Made by a program: the position numbers and the translations under genes. Below, piece after piece: positions 8,900 to 17,164 of a DNA stretch of 64,000 nucleotides. The stretch comes from Natronoglycomyces albus (GTDB taxonomy: Bacteria > Actinomycetota > Actinomycetes > Mycobacteriales > Micromonosporaceae): the NCBI RefSeq assembly GCF_016925535.1, contig NZ_CP070496.1, positions 496,001-560,000 of the forward strand, in the 5' to 3' direction. The notes beneath the pieces are model-generated. The model had not been told where the DNA came from. It searched no databases and was given only the letters and a program-made list of their open reading frames with translations. Positions within the stretch are counted from its first letter, which is position 1. Each line of letters starts with the position of its first letter.

Positions 8900-10111
8900 C
8901 TACGCCTGCTGTAGATCGATGGTGGCCTCGTAGCCGGTCAAGTCATCCTTGCCCCACGTGTAGAAGTTGTCGACCGTGGCCAAGAGGGTGATGGTCTGCC
9001 CAGCCGCACACGGGAGATTTGCGTCGGCGACGACGGGAACTCCCGAGTGATGAGACGGGCGGCCTTGGTGATCGGGCACGTCGACCCGCAACGAATAGGA
9101 GCCCGGCTCGACCTCAAAGAACCAGCGGCCCCAGCCGCGCGGAAGTTCAGTGCCGTCGAGGGTGACGATGGGAGCCGGGGCGGCGATACGCCAAGGGCGG
9201 TAGTTCTCGCGTGGGGCATTGAATCCGCCAAGCTGCGTTTCCCGCTTGCCTAGGTTGAGGTCCAGGACGATGCCTGCACGGCCAGCGCTGGGCTGGGGGA
9301 GGTCCAGTTCGGTGCCGAGGGCTACGATTTTGCCGATGGCGGGATGGTCTAGACGGGGCCAGCGGACGTGCCGGAAGAAGCGCGCTTCTTCGGAGACGGC
9401 GTCCCTCTTGTCCTCTCGCTTGCGTTTCCACCGCAGCGCCAAGACAATCCCGGCGATGACAAAGAGAATGGCGACAGGAGATGCGGGAATGTAGACGTCT
9501 CGTTCGAAATCCACCACTGCGCCACGTTGCAGGTAGAGCGCGAAATACCACAGAGGAAACAGCGAGACGAGGGCGCCGATGTAACCCAAAAGTGCCCCGC
9601 CGATGGCCCAAGGGACGTTGCTGGTGGTGCTGGTGGCGTGAACTCCCGGTCGGCCGAGCTTGCCAATGGCGACCTGGACATCCGAATTCAGGCCGACGCC
9701 ATAACGGAAGTCGTGCGGAGTCGCGTAGCGCAGTTCTCGCTTGCCGTTGGCGCGGATTGTTACCGGAACGGCTACAGACGAACGGTCGAGCCCTTGGGCC
9801 TGCACGCTCACCATGTAACGGCCCTCGGGCAGTGCTACGCGCACGGTCCCAAAGCCCGATGAAACAGGTTGCCCGTCGACGAGAACGACGGGGATACGGG
9901 AGTGCTTCTGGCCGGTGTCGTAGTGGTCGATGTTGTTGGGCCCGAAGGTCTCGACGGTCAGCGTCCCGTGAGTGGAGGTCGGCTCGACGCTCCACGGCTT
10001 TGGGAGCGGATCGTCAAAGGAGAAGCTGCGAGTCTCGATGTCCCAGGAGGAACCTTCGACGGCGGTCGCGGGAACCCTGGACTCGTTAGTGCCAGATTTC
10101 TGTACTTTCAC
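8900..10111 (-). CDS. Two-TM membrane protein with duplicated beta-domain
   Basis: Protein of 403 aa, function unknown. Two hydrophobic segments at about residues 167-194 and 208-227 flank a short loop. On each side lies a similar beta-rich unit: N-terminal VVLVDGQPVSSGFGTVRVAL..GRYMVSV (about 75-105), and C-terminal VTLDGTELPRGWGRWFFEVEPGSYSLRV (about 340-370). This is an internal duplication of a PEGA-like carrier domain. GTG start with AAGGA 7 nt upstream. It lies 180 bp downstream of a WXG100-like gene in the same direction and might belong to the same export or envelope function. Confidence 0.7.
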   Translation of the reverse strand: MKVQKSGTNESRVPATAVEGSSWDIETRSFSFDDPLPKPWSVEPTSTHGTLTVETFGPNNIDHYDTGQKHSRIPVVLVDGQPVSSGFGTVRVALPEGRYMVSVQAQGLDRSSVAVPVTIRANGKRELRYATPHDFRYGVGLNSDVQVAIGKLGRPGVHATSTTSNVPWAIGGALLGYIGALVSLFPLWYFALYLQRGAVVDFERDVYIPASPVAILFVIAGIVLALRWKRKREDKRDAVSEEARFFRHVRWPRLDHPAIGKIVALGTELDLPQPSAGRAGIVLDLNLGKRETQLGGFNAPRENYRPWRIAAPAPIVTLDGTELPRGWGRWFFEVEPGSYSLRVDVPDHQGRPSHHSGVPVVADANLPCAAGQTITLLATVDNFYTWGKDDLTGYEATIDLQQA

Positions 10112-10290
10112 AGTTTGATCCTTCGGGCTACTGGTGATATGGGTCCACGCTAGAAGGACAGTCCGAGAGCGCGTTGGCGCTCCATTTGTGCGCGGTGTCG
10201 ACGGTGGCGGTGACCCGAGCTATCCCGCCAGGGACCGCGCCTCGCATAGGGAGGTGGCGTACGTTGTAGGCGGCCGCTTCCATATTGTGG

Positions 10291-11502
10291 CTATTCGTAC
10301 GCCAGGCCCTCGTCGAGTTGATTGCGAGGCGTTCCCTCATGCGTCAATCCGGTGGCGACTGCTCCCACTGAGTTGATCTGCCACTGAATGATGTATTCAC
10401 CCATCGGGCCCATGATCTTGTTGATCTTTCCGACAATGTCGGCGAAGGCTTTGAAGACTTTGATCGCCTCCATTTTTCTTTGGAGCCCCTGGAGGAATGC
10501 CACGACGGCGGTGATCTTACTGAACACCATTGCGGTTGCGGTCGAACCGCCCATCGTGAAGGCGGCCAAAGCCAGGGCAATGATCCATTTGGCGATGTTC
10601 TTGGAGACCCAGCCACCGATGATGTCGTAAATGACACCGCGAATGGCATCGGCCATGGCCTGGGCGGCTTGCAGAATGCCTTGGAGATCGTAGGTGATGC
10701 TTCCGAGCCCGATGATGGCCTCGGAGAACTTGCACGTCGAGTCGAAAGCGGCCTCGCCGTCGGCACCTTCCCAGTCAGTGAGGTGCTGGTCCCAGGAGTC
10801 GATGACGCCGTTGCTGATCGGCTCCAAACCGGTGCGGACACGGTCCCACTTGTCGATTTCGTCCTGCATTTTGCCAGGGTTGCCAGTGACCGCACCCAGA
10901 ATGTCGTTCAACGGCTGAATGAGGGTGATGAGGAAGTCGAGCCCAGCGCCGACGAGGTACTTGATCGGGTCCATGATAAACGTGGCCGCGCCGCTGGCGA
11001 AGGCATGGACTCCGGCGAGTGCCGAGGCGATGTCGCTGGCTGCTTCGGTGGGACTGTTCGCGCTGCGCACTGAGTCGACGGAGCTCACGACGTTCATGGC
11101 ATTACTGATGATGCCGGCCGAAGGGGTGTTGAAGAAGGAGCCAGCGCCGGAGTCGCCGGTCGTTTGGCCGAACCGATCCCATCGGCCTTGCGTCTCGAAG
11201 CCATCGGATAGCAGATCGTCAAATGCTCGACTGATCTCTAGGTCGGCTTCTTCCCAGCCATTCGCCGCACCGTCCAACTTCGATGCCTGGTTGTTGAGGC
11301 CGTCCGCACCCTGCGCCAGGTATTGCTTGAATTCGTCGCTGGAGTCGCCATAGCTCTTGGCAAAGAAAATTCCGGGAAGCCCCCAGATGTCCCAAGACAT
11401 GTCGTGCGCAGCTGCCGTTTCGGCGACCGAACTGGCGTTACCGATGAGTCCACGCAATTCCTTGGCAGCCTCATGCAACTGCTCAGGATCAACTGAAGTC
11501 AT
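10291..11502 (-). CDS. WXG100-like long helical protein (type VII substrate-like)
   Basis: Protein of 403 aa, almost entirely helical. The N-terminal 110 residues resemble the short protein at 29251-29598: both have W.(I/M)WG(L/V)PG.(F/L)FA..Y followed by a long helix and EADLEISRAFDDL / EADIARAFDQL. A second WXG-type turn, HLTDWEGADGEAAF, lies near residue 240 and is followed by a hydrophobic helical region with Gly/Ala. The C-terminal 230 residues align with the protein at 27649-28833. No toxin domain is recognisable. Type VII secretion is suggested by the WXG features, but no ESX machinery gene is in the window. ATG is preceded by GGAAG. Confidence 0.65.
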   Translation of the reverse strand: MTSVDPEQLHEAAKELRGLIGNASSVAETAAAHDMSWDIWGLPGIFFAKSYGDSSDEFKQYLAQGADGLNNQASKLDGAANGWEEADLEISRAFDDLLSDGFETQGRWDRFGQTTGDSGAGSFFNTPSAGIISNAMNVVSSVDSVRSANSPTEAASDIASALAGVHAFASGAATFIMDPIKYLVGAGLDFLITLIQPLNDILGAVTGNPGKMQDEIDKWDRVRTGLEPISNGVIDSWDQHLTDWEGADGEAAFDSTCKFSEAIIGLGSITYDLQGILQAAQAMADAIRGVIYDIIGGWVSKNIAKWIIALALAAFTMGGSTATAMVFSKITAVVAFLQGLQRKMEAIKVFKAFADIVGKINKIMGPMGEYIIQWQINSVGAVATGLTHEGTPRNQLDEGLAYE

Positions 11503-11612
11503 GAATCTTCCTTCCGCCCAACGGAATTCAACCTATATGGCTAAGAGTGTGGGAGTGGGTTGCCGATTGCATTCGCACCACAAGAGTGTTGGTGAACGCG
11601 CATGTGGAAAAC

Positions 11613-11649
11613 AATATGGGGATAGGAGCTATGCTCCTATCCCCATATT
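11613..11649 (-). terminator. Intrinsic terminator of the deoC operon
   Basis: A 17-bp perfect stem (arm ATATGGGGATAGGAGC) with a 3-nt loop lies just after the last aldehyde-dehydrogenase-like gene. Read on the - strand it is followed by the T-rich stretch TGTTTTCC. Confidence 0.85.
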
Positions 11650-11691
11650 AATGCGTGTTGCCTAGGCAGTGATTGTCTAGCGCCGAGATGT

Positions 11692-12555
11692 CTAAGTCCC
11701 GGCCGGGTGCCAGACCGTCTTGTATTCGATGAACGCGCGCAGGCGATGGGTACCTGGGGCGGCGGCAAAATCTTCCTTGCCTGGCCGCACGACGCGCTTG
11801 AGAGTGTCGGCGGCGGCCTCTTCGGCTGCCTTGAGCACGTCCTTGTCCTCAACTCCGGTGAGGTCCACCGCGTTGACGTCACCGTGGCTGGCTAGCCACG
11901 GGGCCAGCTCGGAGGCCTTTCCGCTGAGCAGGTTCACCACTGCGCCGGGCACGTCCGAGGTAGCCAGGACCTCGCCGAAACTCATCGCTGGCAGTGGTCG
12001 CTCATAACTGGACACCACCACGACCGTGTTGCCGGTGGCGATGGCGGGTGCCACCACGCTGACCAGGCCAAGCAGCGGGTCATCCTGGGGCGCGATAATG
12101 CCGACCACGCCGGTGGGTCCGGCGGTGGTGTGGTTGAAGAACGAGCCGTTCACCGGGTTGGCTCCGCCGAATACCTGCGTGACCTTGTCGGTCCAGCCCG
12201 CGTAGTGCACCAGCCGGTCCACGGCGGCCTCGACCGACGCCGCCGCGTTCTTCTTACTCCAGCCGGTCGCGGCGGCTACCTCATCGGCAAACTGCTCGCG
12301 GCGACCCTCCAGCATTTCGGCGATGCGGTAGAGGATCTGCCCGCGCAGGTAGGCGTTGGCATTCGCCCAGCCCGGTTGAGCTTTGCGAGCGGCGGCGACC
12401 GCGTCACGCACGTCTTTACGTGAGGCCCATGAGGCGTTGGCCAACGGCATGCCCTTGGGGGAGGTCACTAGGTAGGTCCTTCCCGACTCGGAGCGGGGAA
12501 ACTTGCCGCCCATGTACAGCTTGTAGGTCTTGCGTACCTGGAGACGATCAGACAT
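11692..12555 (-). CDS. Aldehyde dehydrogenase-like protein lacking the catalytic domain
   Basis: Protein of 287 aa covering only the N-terminal, NAD-binding part of the aldehyde dehydrogenase superfamily (usual length about 480). It aligns with the full-length neighbour through VVGIIAPQDDPLLGLVSVVAPAIATGNTVVV but has neither the LELGGK glutamate motif nor the catalytic Cys loop. Its ATG lies inside the end of the upstream gene (8-bp overlap), so the two are made together, and the reading frame is intact. It may be a regulatory or structural partner of the complete enzyme, or a decaying duplicate retained in the operon. Confidence 0.75.
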   Translation of the reverse strand: MSDRLQVRKTYKLYMGGKFPRSESGRTYLVTSPKGMPLANASWASRKDVRDAVAAARKAQPGWANANAYLRGQILYRIAEMLEGRREQFADEVAAATGWSKKNAAASVEAAVDRLVHYAGWTDKVTQVFGGANPVNGSFFNHTTAGPTGVVGIIAPQDDPLLGLVSVVAPAIATGNTVVVVSSYERPLPAMSFGEVLATSDVPGAVVNLLSGKASELAPWLASHGDVNAVDLTGVEDKDVLKAAEEAAADTLKRVVRPGKEDFAAAPGTHRLRAFIEYKTVWHPAGT

Positions 12556-13987
12556 CGAGGTATCCTTCCAGGCCGTGACGGCCGCCTTCGCGTCCGTAGC
12601 CGGATTCCTTCAAGCCCCCGAAGGGGCTGGTGGCGTCAAGTTTGTTGAACGTGTTGGCCCACACCACGCCCGCGTTGAGCGCTTCGGCGGCCCAGAGGAT
12701 CTTGGAGCCCTTCTCCGTCCAGACCCCGGCCGAGAGGCCATAGGGCGTGTTGTTGGCCTTGAGGATGGCCTCCTCGGGCGTGCGGAAGGTCAGCACGCTC
12801 AAGACCGGGCCAAAGATTTCCTCCCGGGCGATGCGCATCGCCTGCTGCACGCCGGTGAAGACGGTTGGCTTGAACCAGAATCCGTTGTCCGGTACCGGGC
12901 AGTCGACCTGCCAGCGCTGCGCGCCTTCGGCCTCCCCGGCCGAGGTCAGTTCCCTGATGCGTTCCAGCTGCTCGGCGGAGTTGATGGCACCCAGGTCGGT
13001 GTTCTTGTCCAGCGGGTCGCCCACCCGCAACAGCCGCATGCGGGCTTTGAGGCGTTCGAGGACTTCCTCGGCGACGCTTTCTTGCACCAGGAGTCGTGAA
13101 CCAGCGCAACACACGTGGCCCTGGTTGAAGAAGATCCCGTTGACGATGCCTTCGACGGCTTGGTCTAGCGCCGCGTCGTCAAAGACGATGTTGGCGGCCT
13201 TGCCGCCCAGTTCGAGGGTGACCTTCTTCTTGGTTCCGGCCACGGATTTCGCGATGGCGCGGCCCACGGCGGTAGAGCCGGTGAAGGCGACCTTGTCGAC
13301 AGCGGCTTCGACCACGGCACGTCCGGCTTGCGGTCCGCCGGTGAGGATGTTGACCACGCCTGGTGGCAGGTCGGCCTCTTGGCAGATCTCGGCGAACAGC
13401 AGCGCGGTGATCGGCGTGGTCTCGGCGGGCTTGAGCACCACGGTGTTGCCGGTTGCCAGTGCGGGGGCGATCTTCCAGGCGAGCATGAGCAACGGGAAGT
13501 TCCATGGGATGACCTGCCCGGCCACGCCCAACGGCTTCGGCGCGCCCTGCCCGGCGGCGTTCCCGATGGCGTATTCGAGCTTGTCGGCCCATCCGGCGTA
13601 GTAGAAGAAGTGTTGCGCCGCCAAGGGAATGTCGACGTCGCGGGTTTCCTTGATCGGTTTGCCGTTGTCCAGCGACTCGGCCACGGCCAGCTCACGGGCC
13701 CGTTCCTGAATGATGCGGGCGATGCGGTAGAGGTACTTGCCGCGCTGGAGCGCGGGCATGGGCCCCCATACCTTGTTATATGCCTTGCGGGCGGCCGCGA
13801 CGGCTGCGGTCACGTCGGCGTCGGTCGCGTCGGCGACTTCGGTCAGGACCTCTTCGGAGGACGGTGAGATCGTCTTGAAGGAGTTGCCCTCGACCGGGTC
13901 GACAAATTTCCCGTCGATGAACAGCCCATAGGATTGGCGCAGATTGACAATCGAGCGCGACTCGGGTGCGGGAGAGTATTCGAACAT
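12548..13987 (-). CDS. Aldehyde dehydrogenase family enzyme
   Basis: NAD(P)-dependent aldehyde dehydrogenase of 479 aa, full length. It shows the cofactor motif PWNFPLLMLAWKIAPALATGN, the general-base region LELGGKAANIVF, and the nucleophile loop GHVCCAGSR. ATG at 13987 overlaps the deoC stop (TAATG). In this operon it would oxidise the acetaldehyde released when DeoC cleaves deoxyribose-5-phosphate, or a related aldehyde; that substrate is inferred from context. Downstream it overlaps a truncated paralogue. Confidence 0.87.
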   Translation of the reverse strand: MFEYSPAPESRSIVNLRQSYGLFIDGKFVDPVEGNSFKTISPSSEEVLTEVADATDADVTAAVAAARKAYNKVWGPMPALQRGKYLYRIARIIQERARELAVAESLDNGKPIKETRDVDIPLAAQHFFYYAGWADKLEYAIGNAAGQGAPKPLGVAGQVIPWNFPLLMLAWKIAPALATGNTVVLKPAETTPITALLFAEICQEADLPPGVVNILTGGPQAGRAVVEAAVDKVAFTGSTAVGRAIAKSVAGTKKKVTLELGGKAANIVFDDAALDQAVEGIVNGIFFNQGHVCCAGSRLLVQESVAEEVLERLKARMRLLRVGDPLDKNTDLGAINSAEQLERIRELTSAGEAEGAQRWQVDCPVPDNGFWFKPTVFTGVQQAMRIAREEIFGPVLSVLTFRTPEEAILKANNTPYGLSAGVWTEKGSKILWAAEALNAGVVWANTFNKLDATSPFGGLKESGYGREGGRHGLEGYLDV

Positions 13988-14910
13988 TAGTCCACCGTCA
14001 CATAGTTGGGGCCACTGTAGTGGCCGTGGGCGAGTTTCAACCGCTGCATCAAGAGGTCGTTGAGCAGGCTGGACGCGCCGAAGCGGAACCAGTTGGGGCT
14101 CAGCCAGTCCTCGCCGAGGGTTTCGTTGACCATGACCAGGTAGCGAATGGCGTCCTTGGTGTTGCGGATGCCCCCGGCGGGTTTGACGCCGATCTGGGTG
14201 CCGGTCTCGGCGCGAAAGTCGCGCACGGCTTGCAGCATCAGCAGCGTGACGGGCATGGTTGCGGCGGGGGAGATCTTGCCGGTGGAGGTCTTGATGAAGT
14301 CGGCTCCGGCCAGCATCGCCAGGTGGCTGGCTTTGCGCACGTTGTCGTAGGTGGCCAGCTCGCCCGTTTCCAGGATGACTTTCAGGTGGGCGTCTCCACA
14401 GGCGCCTTTGACGGCCACGATCTCGTCGAAGACTTTCTCCAGGTTGCCCGAGAGGAAAGCGCCCCGGTCGATGACCATGTCGATTTCGGTGGCTCCAGCG
14501 GCCACGGCGGCGGCGGTGTCATCGAGTTTGACCTGTAGCGGCGCTTGGCCCGAGGGGAAGGCCGTCGCCACGGAGGCGATGTTGATGCCGGTTCCCTTCA
14601 AGTTCGCCACCGCGTGGGGGACCATCGACGGATAGACGCAGACGGCGGCTACCGGTGGCACGTCGGCCTGTGTCGGGTCGGGTCGGCGGGCCTTCGCGCA
14701 TAGCGATGCGACCTTGCCAGGGGTGTCGGCCCCTTCCAAGGTGGTCAGGTCGACCATGCTGATGGCCAGGTCAATGGCCGCAGCTTTGCTAGTGGTTTTG
14801 ATTGATCGTTTGGCCAGGTCGGACGCGCGTTCTTCGAGGCCGACGGCGTCAACCCCGGGAAGCGAGCGCACCTGGCGGACAGCGTCGTGGGCGCTCAAAA
14901 TTGATCCCAT
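13987..14910 (-). CDS. deoC: Deoxyribose-phosphate aldolase
   Basis: Class I aldolase of 307 aa that cleaves 2-deoxyribose-5-phosphate to glyceraldehyde-3-phosphate and acetaldehyde in deoxynucleoside catabolism. It has the Schiff-base lysine motif KTSTGK, the second lysine in VKPAGGIRN, and the VCVYPSMV and EIDMVID strands. It is the first gene of a three-gene operon with two aldehyde-dehydrogenase-like genes. The ATG at 14910 has no Shine-Dalgarno, but a TAGACT -10 box on the - strand (14918-14923) lies 7 nt upstream, so the mRNA is probably leaderless. Confidence 0.93.
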   Translation of the reverse strand: MGSILSAHDAVRQVRSLPGVDAVGLEERASDLAKRSIKTTSKAAAIDLAISMVDLTTLEGADTPGKVASLCAKARRPDPTQADVPPVAAVCVYPSMVPHAVANLKGTGINIASVATAFPSGQAPLQVKLDDTAAAVAAGATEIDMVIDRGAFLSGNLEKVFDEIVAVKGACGDAHLKVILETGELATYDNVRKASHLAMLAGADFIKTSTGKISPAATMPVTLLMLQAVRDFRAETGTQIGVKPAGGIRNTKDAIRYLVMVNETLGEDWLSPNWFRFGASSLLNDLLMQRLKLAHGHYSGPNYVTVD

Positions 14911-14917
14911 GATCCTA

Positions 14918-14923
14918 AGTCTA
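14918..14923 (-). promoter_or_regulatory. -10 box for a leaderless deoC transcript
   Basis: TAGACT on the - strand is followed by 7 nt and then the deoC ATG. This spacing places the transcript start at or next to the start codon. No convincing -35 box is seen. Confidence 0.5.
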
Positions 14924-15191
14924 TTCCCTCACGCAAAGTGGTTCTTATGTGACAGCTTATGACGTTGCCCATGCCTGTGACCCGAAACTGACCGGCAAGC
15001 ACGCACCTCGCAACCCGGTTGGCTCCGCGAACGGCAGCACCACCGGCGAGACCATCCCCATTGAGACACGCGGCGCCTCCAGTGTCAATGAGCACCGCCC
15101 CTCACCTCCACCCACTGCGGCGCGTCCCTATAGCGGCAGCTGGCCACCGATGGATGATCCAATCGGCTGCCACATGACGGCGACCACGTCG

Positions 15192-15197
15192 TACAGT
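15192..15197 (+). promoter_or_regulatory. -10 box for a leaderless upp transcript
   Basis: TACAGT lies 7 nt upstream of the GTG at 15205, the start that best matches the usual Upp N-terminus. No Shine-Dalgarno is present. This implies a leaderless mRNA, as inferred also for deoC. Confidence 0.45.
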
Positions 15198-15204
15198 GGT
15201 GGAC

Positions 15205-15837
15205 GTGGATGTACGAATAGTGGAACACCCCTTGGTAGCTACCCGCCTCACCGCGATGCGTGACGAAACCACCGACTCAGCGAACTTTCGGTCCGCCCTG
15301 CACGAACTGACGTCGCTGTTGGTCTACGAAGCGACCCGCGACATCGAACTGTCCGCATACGACATTCGCACTCCCGTCACCTCTACCAGCGGATACACGC
15401 TGGCCAACCCGCCGCTACTGGTCCCGGTGCTGCGAGCGGGCCTAGGAATGGCCGAATCGGCCCACAACCTGCTGCCGGAAGCCACCATGGGGTTCGTCGG
15501 GCTCGCCCGCGACGAAGCCACCCACGAACCGCGCGTCTACATGGAGTCGCTACCGGCCGACCTGGCCGGGCGACATGTCATCGTGCTAGACCCCATGGTC
15601 GCCACCGGCGGCTCGCTCGTGCGCTGCTGCGAAATGATCGCCGCGCGCGGTTGTGACAACATCTCGGTGGTGTGCGCGCTGGCCGCACCTCCGGCGATCG
15701 AACGCCTACGCAATTCGGGCCTGCCCTTGACGATCACGACCGCCTCCATTGACGACGGCCTCAACGACGATGCCTTTATCGTCCCAGGTCTGGGCGACGC
15801 CGGAGATAGGCAATTCGGCGCTTATCGCCGATATTAA
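15205..15837 (+). CDS. upp: Uracil phosphoribosyltransferase
   Basis: Converts uracil and PRPP to UMP (pyrimidine salvage), 210 aa. The PRPP-binding motif VIVLDPMVATGGS, the LLVPVLRAGLGM strand and the C-terminal uracil-binding IVPGLGDAGDRQFG are intact. GTG at 15205 gives MDVRIVEHPL, matching the family start, so the two GTGs upstream are rejected. It is divergent from deoC, and both are nucleoside salvage. The last seven codons (FGAYRRY) lie in a 28-bp tandem repeat continuing past the stop. Confidence 0.93.
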   Translation: MDVRIVEHPLVATRLTAMRDETTDSANFRSALHELTSLLVYEATRDIELSAYDIRTPVTSTSGYTLANPPLLVPVLRAGLGMAESAHNLLPEATMGFVGLARDEATHEPRVYMESLPADLAGRHVIVLDPMVATGGSLVRCCEMIAARGCDNISVVCALAAPPAIERLRNSGLPLTITTASIDDGLNDDAFIVPGLGDAGDRQFGAYRRY

Positions 15838-15900
15838 GCACAGTGGCGCGTACCGCCGATACTGAACACTGCGGCGCGTACCGCCGGTAAACGAGCCGGT
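15817..15900. repeat. 28-bp tandem repeat over the upp stop codon
   Basis: Three units of 28 bp (15817-15844, 15845-15872, 15873-15900) start GGCGC(T/G)TA(T/C)CGCCG. The first contains the last codons and stop of upp. The third runs into a half copy of repeat A. Confidence 0.75.
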
Positions 15901-15932
15901 GAGAACGCCGACAGTGCCTTTTGCACAAGCCT
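15886..15932. repeat. Repeat A, half copy
   Basis: Right half of the roughly 100-bp dispersed repeat: GTAAACGAGCC, then GAACGCCGACAGTGCC, ending CTTTTGCACAAGCCTG. It lies between upp and the lipoprotein gene. Family described under the copy at 46301-46400. Confidence 0.7.
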
Positions 15933-16011
15933 GGGCGCGATGGTCGAGCTTGGTTGGCGTTGCTTCCCGCGCTTGTCGGGCCCAAACTTGCTATTGACAG
16001 GTGGTGCGTTA

Positions 16012-17079
16012 GTGCGACGATCTGGGATTGCTCTAAGTCTTGTCGCGATGCTGGCCGTGGCCGCCGGGTGTGGTGGTGAATCTGGTCGTGACTACAGTGC
16101 TGAGGATGTTCAGCGGGCCTGGGTGCAGAACGTGGAGGGCTCCAACGAGCTGGCGATGCTGATCCAACGGTTGGAGGCCAATTGCGCCCAAGCCCATGGC
16201 GTCGCGGCTGACCACTCTCTTGACATTGGATTCGTCGCGGGGGCCGACACGTCGATTGAGTCGCTCATGGGAGTCGCCGCGCCGCGCATCACCGTGGAGG
16301 AAGCCGAAGCACACGGCTATCGGGCGCAGCACCCTGAGATCTGGGAGAACTTTATCGACCGGGATGGGTCCGCCGAGCCGACTGAGCCCGACCGTGAAGC
16401 CCTCGCCGTCATGTACGGTTCTGACTTTGTCGAGGCGTTCTACGCTGATCCCGAAGCGACAGCCGAGGCCGACCTGCCAGGTCGCGACATCATCTACCTG
16501 GACGAGGACAGGGAGGCGTACGTCGTGGCGTACACCGACGGTTGTAAGGGCACGGTCTCGGCCGAGCTGTTCGGCGACGAACTGGCTTCGTACCATCGCG
16601 ACCGCAGTGCCGCCGCGCCGTGGCTGGGTTCGAGCCTGAGCGACCATGCCGATTACATTGCCGCAGAGGCCGACTGGGCTTCGTGTATGCGCGAATTCGG
16701 TTACGCCTTCGATGGAATGGACGACTGGACCTGGCAGATCGTGGACTACGCGCGCGATTCTTTGGCCCAATTCGAGGACCTGCAAAAAGAACTGGCTGTG
16801 GCCGATGGCGATTGCGCTAAACGCGAGAACGTCAACGACCGTTTTCGAGCCGTATTCGAAGAGGTCTCGCTGGCCTACTTTGCCGAGCATGGGGCCGAGG
16901 TCGATATCTTCGCCTTTAACGAGCGCGTTGAGGACCTCAAGCTCCGCGCGCAAGAGATGCTTGAATCCGACAAGGTGTTTGGGAACTTAACGGTGTGGGG
17001 GCCGCGAGTTGTCCGGGCCGGTTCGACTTCGAGGCTTATGCATATGGCACTTGCGGTGTTAGCTCGTTTAGGAGCGTAA
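16012..17079 (+). CDS. Putative lipoprotein, unknown function
   Basis: Predicted lipoprotein of 355 aa. GTG at 16012 gives a short basic N-terminus, a hydrophobic stretch (IALSLVAMLAVAA) and the lipobox VAAGC, so the upstream in-frame GTG at 15940 is not used. The mature protein is helical, acidic and Trp-rich, with no recognised domain. The last 15 or so codons (from about 17031) are encoded by a copy of repeat A, so the original C-terminus has been replaced or extended. Convergent with the GNAT gene. Confidence 0.75.
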   Translation: MRRSGIALSLVAMLAVAAGCGGESGRDYSAEDVQRAWVQNVEGSNELAMLIQRLEANCAQAHGVAADHSLDIGFVAGADTSIESLMGVAAPRITVEEAEAHGYRAQHPEIWENFIDRDGSAEPTEPDREALAVMYGSDFVEAFYADPEATAEADLPGRDIIYLDEDREAYVVAYTDGCKGTVSAELFGDELASYHRDRSAAAPWLGSSLSDHADYIAAEADWASCMREFGYAFDGMDDWTWQIVDYARDSLAQFEDLQKELAVADGDCAKRENVNDRFRAVFEEVSLAYFAEHGAEVDIFAFNERVEDLKLRAQEMLESDKVFGNLTVWGPRVVRAGSTSRLMHMALAVLARLGA

Positions 17080-17127
17080 ACTTCGCCCCCTGCGGCCTTG
17101 AACGCGCACTTTCGCGCAAGCGGCTTC
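17031..17127. repeat. Repeat A, copy overlapping the lipoprotein 3' end
   Basis: Starts GAGGCTTATGCATATGGCAC, contains GCTCGTTTAGGAGCGTAAAC, and ends with a diverged right end (CTTTCGCGCAAGCGGCTTC). It supplies the final codons and stop of the lipoprotein gene. Confidence 0.8.
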
Positions 17128-17135
17128 GAGTTTTG

Positions 17136-17160
17136 CTCCCCGGCCTGGAGGGCCGGGGAG
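17136..17160. terminator. Terminator hairpin between convergent genes
   Basis: A 10-bp perfect GC-rich stem (CTCCCCGGCC / GGCCGGGGAG) with a 5-nt loop lies immediately before the end of the GNAT gene and after the lipoprotein gene. There is no U-tract, as is common in actinobacteria. Confidence 0.75.
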
Positions 17161-17164
17161 TCGC

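Noticed and set aside
15196-15204. Earlier GTG starts of upp
   Set aside because: They would overlap the -10 box and add residues absent from the family; 15205 matches the usual N-terminus.
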